From DASXRA01 sp036558905 (GTDB lineage: Bacteria > Actinomycetota > Actinomycetes > Mycobacteriales > Jatrophihabitantaceae), in contig DATBER010000083.1 in assembly GCA_036558905.1 (NCBI GenBank), forward strand, positions 1-64,000: a DNA stretch of 64,000 bases, written 5' to 3'. The position numbers were made by a program, and so were the translations under genes. Of the stretch, positions 8,971-17,289 are shown in pieces. Position 1 is the first letter of the stretch. Each line of letters opens with the position of its first letter. Under the pieces are notes generated by a model. The model was not told the origin of the DNA. It was given only the letters and a program-made list of their open reading frames with translations, and did not search any database.

Positions 8971-11795
8971 CCGGCGGCGTCTCGCGCCGGACCGTGCTGC
9001 GGGCGTTGTCGGCCGGCACGCTCGGCGTCGCCGCCGGGTCCGTGCTCGGCCTACCGACGGCGACGGCGGCTGCGGCTTCCAGGCCCAGCGCCGGACGGCC
9101 GGTGCCGAAGCTGGACGACCTGGCGGGGGAGTGGCAGCCGGCTCCGACTCTGCTGAATCCGCCGTCGGTCAACAACTTCGTCGGCAGCCTGCACACCACG
9201 CCCAACCTGCTGTCCTGCACCGAGTTGACGTTCCCGCCGCTGTCGCTCGGCGGCGAGGTCGCGCGGCTGATGCTCGACGGTGTGCCAGTGCCGGCGCACG
9301 AGTCCCGGTGGTTTCCGTACCAGGCAGTACGGCGAGCGGTGGTCGGCGCCGTCACGCTCGAGTCGACCGTACGGATGGCGTTCGAGCAGCCGCTGGTGCT
9401 GTTCGAGCTCGACATCGCGACCACCGCGGACACGCAGGTCAGCGCCCGGCTCGACATCGACCTCGGCGGCTACCTGCGCGAGTACGCCGGACCGTGGGAG
9501 TGGGGGCTCCCCAGGCAGTACGGCACATTCACCGACTGGACCGGTCAGCTCGCCGACAGCGGCCGAGTGCTGAGCGTCGTCGACTCGACCAGTGGGGCAG
9601 CCACTGCGTTCGCGTTCCCGGATCGCCCGACGCAGCTGGCGGCAACCGGCCGCGCCACCTGGACGATCGCCCTGCGTCCGCACGAGTCGCGCACCCTCCG
9701 GATCGTGCTGGCCGCGGCCGGCACGTCGGCCGCGGCGGTCGGTGCCGCCGTCGACGCCCGCGCGCGGTTCACCGCCCTGTTCCAAACGGCCCAGCAGGGC
9801 TGGGAGCGGCGTTTCGCCGACGCGTTCACCCCGGAGAACGACCACTTCTCCGGAAGCCTGCCGGCGCTGGCCACCGACGACGACCGGCTGCGCGACCTGT
9901 ACTACCGCGGTGTGCTGTCGGTGCTGGCCCTGGAACGCACGGACTACACCCAGTTCCTGACTCGCACCTATGTCACCGCCGGACCGCAGTGGGGCGTCAC
10001 CCTCGCCTACTTCTGGGACACCTCGCTGTTCGCGCCGCTGCTCGTGCTGCTCGACCCGGTGGTGGTCCGCGAGCAGGCCCGGCGTTGGTTGGAACTGGGC
10101 GTCGGCAACGGCTACGCCGTCGACGCGCTGACCTCGACGCTGGTCGGACCCTGGTACAGCGCCAACGACCTCTCGGCGTTCACCATGCTGTTGACCTACG
10201 TGACGTACACCGGCGACGTCGCCCTGCTGGACGAGGCGGTCGGCGGCCAGCCGGTGATCGACCAGATGCAGGCGCTCGCCCAGCACTGGCAGCAGCTGGT
10301 CGAGCCGGCCACCGGGCTGGCCGACTACGGCGCCAAGGGCAACCTGCTCGAAGAGGTGCCGCGTTACGTCAACCAGGTGCCGTCGCTGAACGCCGCCAAC
10401 GTGTGGATGCTGCGCCAGATCGCCGAACTGAGGGCGCGCCGCGGCGAGGACGACATCGCCGGGCAGCTGCGGGCCGAGGCGGACGACCTGGTCGCCCGGG
10501 TGCTCGCGTTGTACGTGCCGGGCCAGGGAGTGTGGCAGACCGTGCACGACGACGGTTCGCGGGCGGCCGTGCGCCACGTCTACGACTTCGACACGATCGG
10601 CCGGCTGCTGAGCGACGACCTCACTCCGGCGATGCGCGCCGAGATGACTGCGTTCGCCACCGGCGAGCTGGTCGACGGCGGCTGGATGCGCGCGCTGTCG
10701 CTGTCCGACGCGGACGCCGCGAACTCGCTGCGCCCGGACCACGGTTCGAACGGCGCCTACGACGCCTGGCCCGCCCTCGCCGCCGGGGCGCTCGCCCGCT
10801 TCGGCGACTACGCGTCCGCGCTCGGCCTGCTGCGGAGCCTGGCCGGGGTCGGGGCCGAAGGCCCGTTCGCCCAGTCGCACGAGCTCGTGCCCGAACCGAG
10901 CGGCGTGGCCGTCTGGGATCGCCCCGAGCTGAACCCGACCGGCGCGATCACGGTCGCCGCCTGGATCCGGCCGGACGCCTGGCCGGCGCAGGTGTCGGCC
11001 GGCAGCATCGTCTCGAAGCTCACCACCACCGGCGCGTGGTATCCGCTCACCGCGCCGAACGCCGGCTACGCCCTGCGCGGCGGTGGGGCCGGCGTGATCG
11101 CGTTCAGCGTCGCCGTCGCCGGCAAGCTCAAGACGGCGACGACCAAGATCACGCTGCCGACCGGCGACTGGCACCACGTCGCCGGGACGTTCGACGGGCA
11201 GCAGGTGGCCGTGTATGTCGACGGAGTCCTCGCCGCCAGTACCACGGTGCGCGGCGCGCTCAGCCCGGCGACCGGTCCGAACCTGCTCGTGGGCGCCGAT
11301 CCGATCGACCCGGCGTCGAGGTTCACCGGTGCGGTGGACGAAGTGCGCGTGTACGGCCGGGCCCTGGCCGCCGCAGACCTCGCCGCCCTCTACGCCGATC
11401 CGAGCGCGGGCGCGGACGACCCGGCGCTGGCGCTGCGCCTGCCCCTGGACGAGGGGCGCGGCAACACGACCGTGGACGCCGTTTCCGGGGCGGTCGAGAG
11501 CGTGCTCGCGGGCGAGTGGGTACCCGGTCGCCAAGGCACCGCGCTGTCCTTCGCCGAGTCGGCAACGCTCACCACCCGGATCTCGCGGCAGCAGTACAAC
11601 GAGAACAACGGCGGTGCCTTCCCGTCGACGATCCTGCAGGACCTGTTCGGCTACGCCCCCGACGGCGGGCGCGCGGCGCTGCGCGATCCAGCCACCCCCC
11701 GCGGCGTCGACGCCACGTTGCGCGGCATCACGTTCGCCGGGCGGCGTTATTCGCTCGTCAGCGATCCGTCCGGCGTACGCCTGATCCCCGAATAG
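8967..11795 (+). CDS. secreted six-hairpin glycosidase with inserted LamG domain
   Basis: A 942-residue protein with a Tat signal (SRRTVLRALSAG). The first ~260 residues are beta-rich, as in many clan GH-G/L enzymes. Residues about 300-640 look like an (alpha/alpha)6 toroid with tryptophan- and aspartate-rich helix ends (YFWDTSLFAPLL, VGPWYSANDLSAF). A LamG/concanavalin-like domain (about 645-815, with WHHVAGTFDGQQVAVYVDG) then interrupts the barrel: the toroid's last motif RQQYNENNGGAF reappears only at about 873-885. I cannot place it in a CAZy family; hydrolysis of a glycan is inferred from fold and operon. ATGA overlap with the GH92 gene fixes the start. Confidence 0.72.
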   Translation: MTGGVSRRTVLRALSAGTLGVAAGSVLGLPTATAAAASRPSAGRPVPKLDDLAGEWQPAPTLLNPPSVNNFVGSLHTTPNLLSCTELTFPPLSLGGEVARLMLDGVPVPAHESRWFPYQAVRRAVVGAVTLESTVRMAFEQPLVLFELDIATTADTQVSARLDIDLGGYLREYAGPWEWGLPRQYGTFTDWTGQLADSGRVLSVVDSTSGAATAFAFPDRPTQLAATGRATWTIALRPHESRTLRIVLAAAGTSAAAVGAAVDARARFTALFQTAQQGWERRFADAFTPENDHFSGSLPALATDDDRLRDLYYRGVLSVLALERTDYTQFLTRTYVTAGPQWGVTLAYFWDTSLFAPLLVLLDPVVVREQARRWLELGVGNGYAVDALTSTLVGPWYSANDLSAFTMLLTYVTYTGDVALLDEAVGGQPVIDQMQALAQHWQQLVEPATGLADYGAKGNLLEEVPRYVNQVPSLNAANVWMLRQIAELRARRGEDDIAGQLRAEADDLVARVLALYVPGQGVWQTVHDDGSRAAVRHVYDFDTIGRLLSDDLTPAMRAEMTAFATGELVDGGWMRALSLSDADAANSLRPDHGSNGAYDAWPALAAGALARFGDYASALGLLRSLAGVGAEGPFAQSHELVPEPSGVAVWDRPELNPTGAITVAAWIRPDAWPAQVSAGSIVSKLTTTGAWYPLTAPNAGYALRGGGAGVIAFSVAVAGKLKTATTKITLPTGDWHHVAGTFDGQQVAVYVDGVLAASTTVRGALSPATGPNLLVGADPIDPASRFTGAVDEVRVYGRALAAADLAALYADPSAGADDPALALRLPLDEGRGNTTVDAVSGAVESVLAGEWVPGRQGTALSFAESATLTTRISRQQYNENNGGAFPSTILQDLFGYAPDGGRAALRDPATPRGVDATLRGITFAGRRYSLVSDPSGVRLIPE

Positions 11796-11832
11796 GAACT
11801 CCGGCCGGTCGGACCACCACCCGAGGAGAGTC

Positions 11833-14800
11833 ATGGCGATCACGAAGCGATCGGTCCGGACGGCGGTAGCGGCACTCGCCGTGGCGGCGTTGTCGGTGGC
11901 AGCGCGCAGCCCGGGTTCGGCCCCGGCCGAGGCGGCGCCCAGCCCGCGGCCGTGGTTGGCGCCCGGCCTCTCCACCGACCAGCGCGTCGACCGGCTGCTG
12001 GCGGCGATGACGCTCGACGAGAAGATCGCCGAGCTGCACGCCGACAACTGCCCGCCGTACGAGTCGTGCGTGCCGGCGAATCCGCGCCTGGGCCTGCCCG
12101 AGCTCGTGCTCGAGGACGACTCGACCGGCGTCGCGGCCGGCATGCAGGGCGTCACGGCGTTGCCCGCGACGATCGGCGCCAGCGCCAGCTGGGACCCGGA
12201 TCTGACCCGGCGCTACGGCGCGGTGATCGGTGCCGAGGAACGCGACAAGGGCATCGACGTGGCACTCGCCCCGACGGTCAATATCGCCCGGGTGCCCGAG
12301 TGGGGCCGCAACTTCGAGAGCCTCGGCGAAGACCCTTATCTCAGCGGGCAAATCGGGTCGGCGGACGTGCAGGGCATGCAGTCACAGGGCATCGTCGCCG
12401 ACGTCAAGCACTTCGCCGTCTACAACCAGGAGACCAACCGCCATGCGGTGAGCGCGCAGGTCAGCTCGCGGGCGATGCACGAGATCTACCTGCCCGCGTT
12501 CGCCGCCGCCGTACGGGCGGGAGCCGGGTCGGTGATGGCTTCCTACAACGGAATCAACGGCGTGCCGGCCAGCCAGAACCCGGATCTGCTCACCGGCGTC
12601 CTGCGCAACGAGCTGGGCTTCACCGGCTTCGTGCGCTCCGACGGCGGCGGTACGTACAGCACCGTCCCGGCGGCCGATGCCGGGCTGGACATACAGGTCA
12701 AGGGCACCGACTACTTCGCCGCCCCGCTGAAGGCCGCAGTCGAGGACGGACAGGTGAGTACAGCGACGATCAACAGCATGGTCGCACCGATCCTGCGGAC
12801 CATGTTCACGTTCCACCTGTTCGACCGCCAGTGGGGCAACGGCACGACCGCCCAGAACGTGATCACGCCGGCCGACACCCAGACCGCGCTGGACGCGGCC
12901 GAGCAGGGCACCGTGCTGCTGCGGAACCAGTCCGGTCAGCTGCCGCTCCGCGCCGGCTCGTCAGTAGCCGTGATCGGTCCTGGCGCCAGCCCGGGCCTGG
13001 CCGAGGGCAGCGGCAGCGGCAACGTGGTGACGCCGTTCCTGGTCAGCCCCGTGCAAGGCATCCGGGCCGCTGACGCCGGCGCGGACGTCAGCTATGCCGC
13101 GGGGTTGCCGGCGTCGAGCAGCCTGCCCGCGATCCCGTCCGCCGACCTCAGTCCGGCCTACCGAGCCGGCAAGTCCTACAACGGCGTGCTGACTCCCGAG
13201 ACCAGCGGCCGGTACCTGCTGTCCGTGCACAACGCCAAGGGCTACAACGTGATGACGATGTCGCTGAACGGCACGCCGGTGCTCAACGCGGCCGGCACGG
13301 CCGACGACCAGTACGGGAGCGCCGCGGTCGATCTGCAGGCCGGAGAGCACTACTCGGTGCAGATCACCGGTCCGAGCGACAAGCTGCTGTGGGCCACACC
13401 CGACGTACGCTCCGCCGCGATCGACCAGGCGGTGGCCGCCGCCAAGCAGGCGCAGGCGGCCGTGGTGGTCGTCGGCGCGCAGGAATCCGAGGCAGTGGAC
13501 CGGATCGGCCTCGGCCTGCCCGGCGGCCAGGACGACCTCGTGTCGGCCGTCGCGGCGGCCAACCCGCACACGATCGTGGTGCTGAACAACGGCGGCCCGG
13601 TGCTGATGCCCTGGTTGGACAAGGTTCCGGCCGTGGTCGAGGCGTGGTTCCCGGGCGAGCACGACGGCACCGCCCTGGCCGACGTGCTGTTCGGCCAGGT
13701 GAACCCGTCGGGCAAGCTGCCGATGACGTTCCCGGCGAGCGACGCCCAGGTGCCGGCGTCCACCCCGCAGCAGTTCCCCGGCGTGGACAACCTCGCGCAA
13801 TACTCCGAGGGGCTGCAGGTCGGGTACCGGTGGTACGACACGCAGGGTCAGACCCCGCTGTTCCCGTTCGGGTTCGGCCTGTCGTACACGACGTTCGCGT
13901 TCAGCGACCTGGCCGTGTCGCCCGGCTCGACGACATCGCTGGGCACCGTGCAGGTGTCGGCGACGGTCACCAACACCGGAACGCGGGCCGGCGCCGAGGT
14001 CGCCCAGCTCTACCTCGGCGAACCCGCGACGACCGGCGAGCCACCCCGCCAGCTGAAGGGCTTCCAGAAGGTGAGCCTCGCCCCCGGCCGGTCGACCCGC
14101 GTGCATTTCTCCCTTACCCCGCAAGACATTTCCACCTGGGACGGTGACGCCGGCTCCTGGACCGTCGCCGAAGGCAACTACCAGGTGATGGTCGGCGATT
14201 CGTCGGCCGACCTACCCCTGTACGGGAGCTTCCGGGTGGCCGGCACGACCGGCGACCGCGCGGTGAGGCTCGATGCGCCGCCGTCGATCCAGCCCGGACG
14301 CAGCGCCACCGTCACGGCGACGCTGGCCGCCGGTGGCGACCTCAGCCTGCACGATGCGTCCATGCAGTTGAGCGCCCCGTCGGGCTGGCAGCTGCGCCCG
14401 CTCGACAGCGGCCGGGCGGCCACACTGGGCGCCGACCAGCCGATGACCGCCCGGTGGCAGGTCACCGCGCCGGCGACGGCACCGCCGAACCACGATCAGC
14501 TCACCGCCACCGCAACCTTCGAGGCTCCCGGCCACGGTTCGTCGGGCACCGAGGTGGCGCGCACCCAGGTCGAGGTGCAGCCGCTCGTCACCGCCACGCT
14601 CGACCCCGCGTCGGTCACGGTGGCGGCCGGCCAGTCCGGCCCGGCCACCCTGCGCCTCGCGAACACCAGCGGGTACCCGCTCGACGTGTCGTGGACCGCG
14701 CAGGTGCCGAGTGGCGTGAGCGTCACACCGGCGAGCGGAACCGTGTCGCTCGAGCCGGGCGAGACGAGCAGCAGGCCCGTCTCGGTCGGCGCTCCGTCGC

Positions 14801-14940
14801 CCGGATCGTGGACGGTGCCGGTCGAGGTCGACGCCCGGATCGGCTCGACGACGGTGACCCAGCCGGGCCCGTACCTGAGTGTCACCGTGCTGGCGATCGC
14901 GCCGTACCGCAGCGGTCAGACCCGGGTCTCGCAGCAGTGA
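11833..14940 (+). CDS. secreted beta-glucosidase-like enzyme, GH3
   Basis: A 1035-residue exported enzyme with a Sec signal (about 1-37). The GH3 N-terminal barrel covers about 45-330, with the KHF-type motif DVKHFAVYNQE and the nucleophile Asp270 in RSDGGG (most GH3 enzymes have SDW here). The alpha/beta sandwich follows and is interrupted at about 435-520 by a small PA14-like beta unit. A fibronectin-III-like domain and two NEW3-like domains (about 815-1035) end the protein. GH3 covers beta-glucosidases, xylosidases, arabinofuranosidases and N-acetylglucosaminidases. AGGAGAG precedes the ATG. Unlike its paralogue at 28522 it lacks the ~180-residue C-terminal module; a ten-codon trace of it follows the stop. 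Confidence 0.87.
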   Translation: MAITKRSVRTAVAALAVAALSVAARSPGSAPAEAAPSPRPWLAPGLSTDQRVDRLLAAMTLDEKIAELHADNCPPYESCVPANPRLGLPELVLEDDSTGVAAGMQGVTALPATIGASASWDPDLTRRYGAVIGAEERDKGIDVALAPTVNIARVPEWGRNFESLGEDPYLSGQIGSADVQGMQSQGIVADVKHFAVYNQETNRHAVSAQVSSRAMHEIYLPAFAAAVRAGAGSVMASYNGINGVPASQNPDLLTGVLRNELGFTGFVRSDGGGTYSTVPAADAGLDIQVKGTDYFAAPLKAAVEDGQVSTATINSMVAPILRTMFTFHLFDRQWGNGTTAQNVITPADTQTALDAAEQGTVLLRNQSGQLPLRAGSSVAVIGPGASPGLAEGSGSGNVVTPFLVSPVQGIRAADAGADVSYAAGLPASSSLPAIPSADLSPAYRAGKSYNGVLTPETSGRYLLSVHNAKGYNVMTMSLNGTPVLNAAGTADDQYGSAAVDLQAGEHYSVQITGPSDKLLWATPDVRSAAIDQAVAAAKQAQAAVVVVGAQESEAVDRIGLGLPGGQDDLVSAVAAANPHTIVVLNNGGPVLMPWLDKVPAVVEAWFPGEHDGTALADVLFGQVNPSGKLPMTFPASDAQVPASTPQQFPGVDNLAQYSEGLQVGYRWYDTQGQTPLFPFGFGLSYTTFAFSDLAVSPGSTTSLGTVQVSATVTNTGTRAGAEVAQLYLGEPATTGEPPRQLKGFQKVSLAPGRSTRVHFSLTPQDISTWDGDAGSWTVAEGNYQVMVGDSSADLPLYGSFRVAGTTGDRAVRLDAPPSIQPGRSATVTATLAAGGDLSLHDASMQLSAPSGWQLRPLDSGRAATLGADQPMTARWQVTAPATAPPNHDQLTATATFEAPGHGSSGTEVARTQVEVQPLVTATLDPASVTVAAGQSGPATLRLANTSGYPLDVSWTAQVPSGVSVTPASGTVSLEPGETSSRPVSVGAPSPGSWTVPVEVDARIGSTTVTQPGPYLSVTVLAIAPYRSGQTRVSQQ

Positions 14941-14945
14941 CCGCC

Positions 14946-14978
14946 ATGCACATCTTCGCGATCGGAGGCGGCCAATGA
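14946..14978 (+). pseudogene. remnant of the shared C-terminal glycosidase domain
   Basis: Right after the GH3 stop, in another frame, the codons spell MHIFAIGGGQ and a stop. The shared C-terminal module of the GH2 enzymes here ends in MHVFAIGIG (at 28483) and VHVFAVGVG (before 5059). The match suggests that the GH3 gene once ended with this module and lost most of it by deletion. Part of the remnant now supplies the GGAGG ribosome binding site (14964-14968) of the next gene. Confidence 0.5.
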
Positions 14979-16888
14979 CTCGACGCCGGGCACTCGGCTG
15001 CGTCCTGGCGGTGGTTGTCGTCGCCGCCGCGCCGGCCACCGCGCAGGCGCGTCCCAGCGGTGGACCGCAATGGATCATCGAGGGCCCGGGCAACCAGAAC
15101 GCCCTGGCCTCGATCCAGCAGCTCGACCCCGACCTTGCGGCGGCGTTCTTCGACAACGACGGCACGACCGTGCTCGCCGGTGACGCGCGACCGAGCGAGC
15201 CGCCGCGCAAGGAGGTCCCGCCCGGGTGGTCGGCCATCGCGGCGCAGCACTACACGAGCTTCGGCCCGTGTCCGACGAACGCCGACGGAGTGCCGCAGCG
15301 AGCGTGCGCCTCGCTCAGCGCGGACATCGGCGCGCTGGTCGCGTCCGGGGTGCCGACGGCGATGTTCGACGACGAGAACTGGGACAGGACGCCGGACGGC
15401 GAGAAGGCCGATGTGTGTACGGCGATGCAGCACTTCACTGATCTGGCCCACGCCAACGGCATCGAGACGATCATGGCGCCCGATCAGAACCTGGCCAGCC
15501 CCGGAGTGATCACGTCCTACCAGGGCGGCGAGTCCGAGAACTGGCAGACCTACCTGCGGCTCGGGCTGGCAAGGTGCGCGGCCGCTACCGGCACCGAGCA
15601 CTACCACATCATGTCCCAGCCGTTCGAGACGCCGTGGTGCGGCGGGCAGGGCAGCGCCTGCGAGGGCAACGAGGCCGAGTTCGCCGACTTCGTGACGCAG
15701 GCCGGGCTACAGGCCCGGGCGGTCGACCCCGACGCCGCGCTCACGGCCGGGCTCAGCACCAACCCGCGCTACAACGTCACCCCGCAGGCGATGTACCAGG
15801 ACACGGTGAACGCCCGTCGGCTGGTGCCGGGCATGTGGCTCAACGTGGCCGGCAACCCGACTGACCCGGCCACCGCCGTGCAGTACCTGGAACTGCTGTC
15901 CGGGCTGGTGCCGCTGTATGTCGGCGGCGCCGACTTGTCGCCGCAGTTCCCGACGGGTAGCCAGCCCGGTACGGCTTCGCTGGCCACAACGGGCAGCGAC
16001 CTGACGTTCGTGTCCGGCGCGAACATCCCTGGGGGAGCGGTGATCCCACCCGGCGACTACAAGTTCGAGCCGTGGACGGGCGGTGGCACCGGATCGGCGA
16101 CGGTGAGCGTCGAGGTCGGGTATTGCACACCGCCGGCCTGCACCGACCGCACGCCGATCATCGGCCCCGGGGCGTGGACCGCGGACCTGGCGGCCGACGA
16201 CCCGGGAATGGTGAGCACCCACCGGACGACCGTTCCTACTGCGCTGCCCGACGGCCCGCACCGTCTCTACCTCGTCGTCCACGTCGTGGCCGGCGCACCG
16301 TGCGACCTGCAGTACGGCACCGCATCGAAGTCGACCAACCTGGCGCTGCCTCGGCCCTCGTCGCAGCCCCCGGCCCGGGTGGACTCGCCGGTCGTGTTCG
16401 CCGGCCGTGGCGGGCGGCTCAGTCCCGACATCCCCGCCGGCGCGGGGCCGGCCGAGCTGAGCCTGGCCCGGGCCGGTAACGCCGCGACGTTCGTCTCGAC
16501 GCCGTCGCTGCGAGCCGGCACGGTCGTCCCGGCCGGCGCGTGGGAGTTCCAGTACTGGACGCGGGCGAGCGGGAAAGTGGCCGACCCGTCCCCGGCCACG
16601 GTCGACCTCGAGGTCGGGTACTGCGGCGGGGCCTGCCGGGATCGCACGCCGATCATCGGGGCGGCCGCCGGCTGGCGTTCGACGCCGGCCGCCGGCGCGC
16701 AGGGAGCAGCCGACCCCGGCGGGGCGTTCACCACGGTCACGCCGACCCAACTGCCGTCGTCCGGCGGACCGTTCCGGATGTACTGGACGGTGAAGGTCGT
16801 GAGCCCGGGCGACGTCGACCTGCTCTACGACTCCGCGCGCACCGCGACCAACGTGGCCACTCCGCTGCCGATGCCGGCCTCGCACTGA
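14975..16888 (+). CDS. secreted protein of unknown function with a duplicated beta module
   Basis: A 637-residue exported protein I do not recognise. A Sec signal covers about 1-26. Residues about 30-330 alternate predicted strands and helices with acidic loops (MFDDENWD, MAPDQNLAS, SQPFETPWCGG) and resemble a TIM-barrel-type domain; the closely spaced Asp and Glu residues would suit a hydrolase. Two copies of a ~130-residue beta module follow (about 335-465 and 498-633). Each contains VEVGYC, a second cysteine 4-6 residues on, and DRTPIIG, which suggests a disulfide-pinned carbohydrate-binding unit. The ATG has GGAGG six bases upstream. It is last in the secreted operon. Confidence 0.7.
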   Translation: MTRRRALGCVLAVVVVAAAPATAQARPSGGPQWIIEGPGNQNALASIQQLDPDLAAAFFDNDGTTVLAGDARPSEPPRKEVPPGWSAIAAQHYTSFGPCPTNADGVPQRACASLSADIGALVASGVPTAMFDDENWDRTPDGEKADVCTAMQHFTDLAHANGIETIMAPDQNLASPGVITSYQGGESENWQTYLRLGLARCAAATGTEHYHIMSQPFETPWCGGQGSACEGNEAEFADFVTQAGLQARAVDPDAALTAGLSTNPRYNVTPQAMYQDTVNARRLVPGMWLNVAGNPTDPATAVQYLELLSGLVPLYVGGADLSPQFPTGSQPGTASLATTGSDLTFVSGANIPGGAVIPPGDYKFEPWTGGGTGSATVSVEVGYCTPPACTDRTPIIGPGAWTADLAADDPGMVSTHRTTVPTALPDGPHRLYLVVHVVAGAPCDLQYGTASKSTNLALPRPSSQPPARVDSPVVFAGRGGRLSPDIPAGAGPAELSLARAGNAATFVSTPSLRAGTVVPAGAWEFQYWTRASGKVADPSPATVDLEVGYCGGACRDRTPIIGAAAGWRSTPAAGAQGAADPGGAFTTVTPTQLPSSGGPFRMYWTVKVVSPGDVDLLYDSARTATNVATPLPMPASH

Positions 16889-16915
16889 CCACCGAACGGC
16901 GGGCGTACGTCACAG

Positions 16916-16945
16916 TTGACTACGCCCAGCCGACCCCCATATCGT
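16916..16945 (+). promoter_or_regulatory. promoter of the sulfolactate operon
   Basis: TTGACT (16916-16921) is followed after 18 bases by TATCGT (16940-16945). The operator begins right after the -10. A start point near 16952 would leave a leader of about 30 bases ahead of the GGAGAA ribosome binding site. Confidence 0.6.
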
Positions 16946-16946
16946 G

Positions 16947-16960
16947 AGTGGTAAGACCTC
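16947..16960 (-). promoter_or_regulatory. putative GntR operator (regulon site B)
   Basis: On the minus strand this reads GAGGTCTTACCACT, 13 of 14 identical to the site at 24951. The core GGTAAGACC (16950-16958, plus strand) lies 5 bases downstream of the -10. The inverted orientation does not matter for a dimeric repressor binding a palindrome. Confidence 0.65.
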
Positions 16961-16980
16961 TGAACTGAACGGAGAAGTGC

Positions 16981-17289
16981 GTGGCGACTGAGCGAGCACC
17001 CAGTTTCCTGGTCCACAACGAGGGCGACAGCGTGGCCGTTGCCACGCGCGACCTGACACCGGGCGAGGTCGAGGGTGGTTACCTGGTCGGTCCCGAGTCG
17101 GTCGTCGTCGAGCTGAGGGAGCCGGTGCCGTTGGGGCACAAGTTCGCGCTCACCGATATCGCCGAGGGCGAGGAGGTCATCGAATACAAGGTCCGCGTCG
17201 CGGTGGCGAGCAAGCCGATCAAGGCCGGCGACTACGTGCACGTCCACAATGTGAGGAGCATCCGGTGGCAGACCAGCGTCGCCAGCTGA
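16981..17289 (+). CDS. suyA: (2R)-sulfolactate sulfo-lyase small subunit (UxaA/SuyA family)
   Basis: A 102-residue SAF-domain protein. It shows the family pattern LVHNEGDSVAVA, VPLGHKFALTDI, EVIEYK and GDYVHVHNVRS, ending in IRW. SuyA, as I recall it, ends alike, while altronate dehydratase small subunits usually continue with an RGRG-type tail. With SuyB it would cleave (R)-sulfolactate to pyruvate and sulfite. GTG start with GGAGAA upstream; it overlaps the next gene by 25 bases. The dehydrogenases downstream are the ones expected for sulfolactate, which strengthens the call. The alternative is a two-subunit altronate or galactarate dehydratase-type enzyme. Confidence 0.72.
   Translation: MATERAPSFLVHNEGDSVAVATRDLTPGEVEGGYLVGPESVVVELREPVPLGHKFALTDIAEGEEVIEYKVRVAVASKPIKAGDYVHVHNVRSIRWQTSVAS

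Noticed and set aside
9051..12155. 1034-codon antisense frame across the six-hairpin and GH3 genes
   Set aside because: It spans two real genes and the gap between them, with shadow-like composition.
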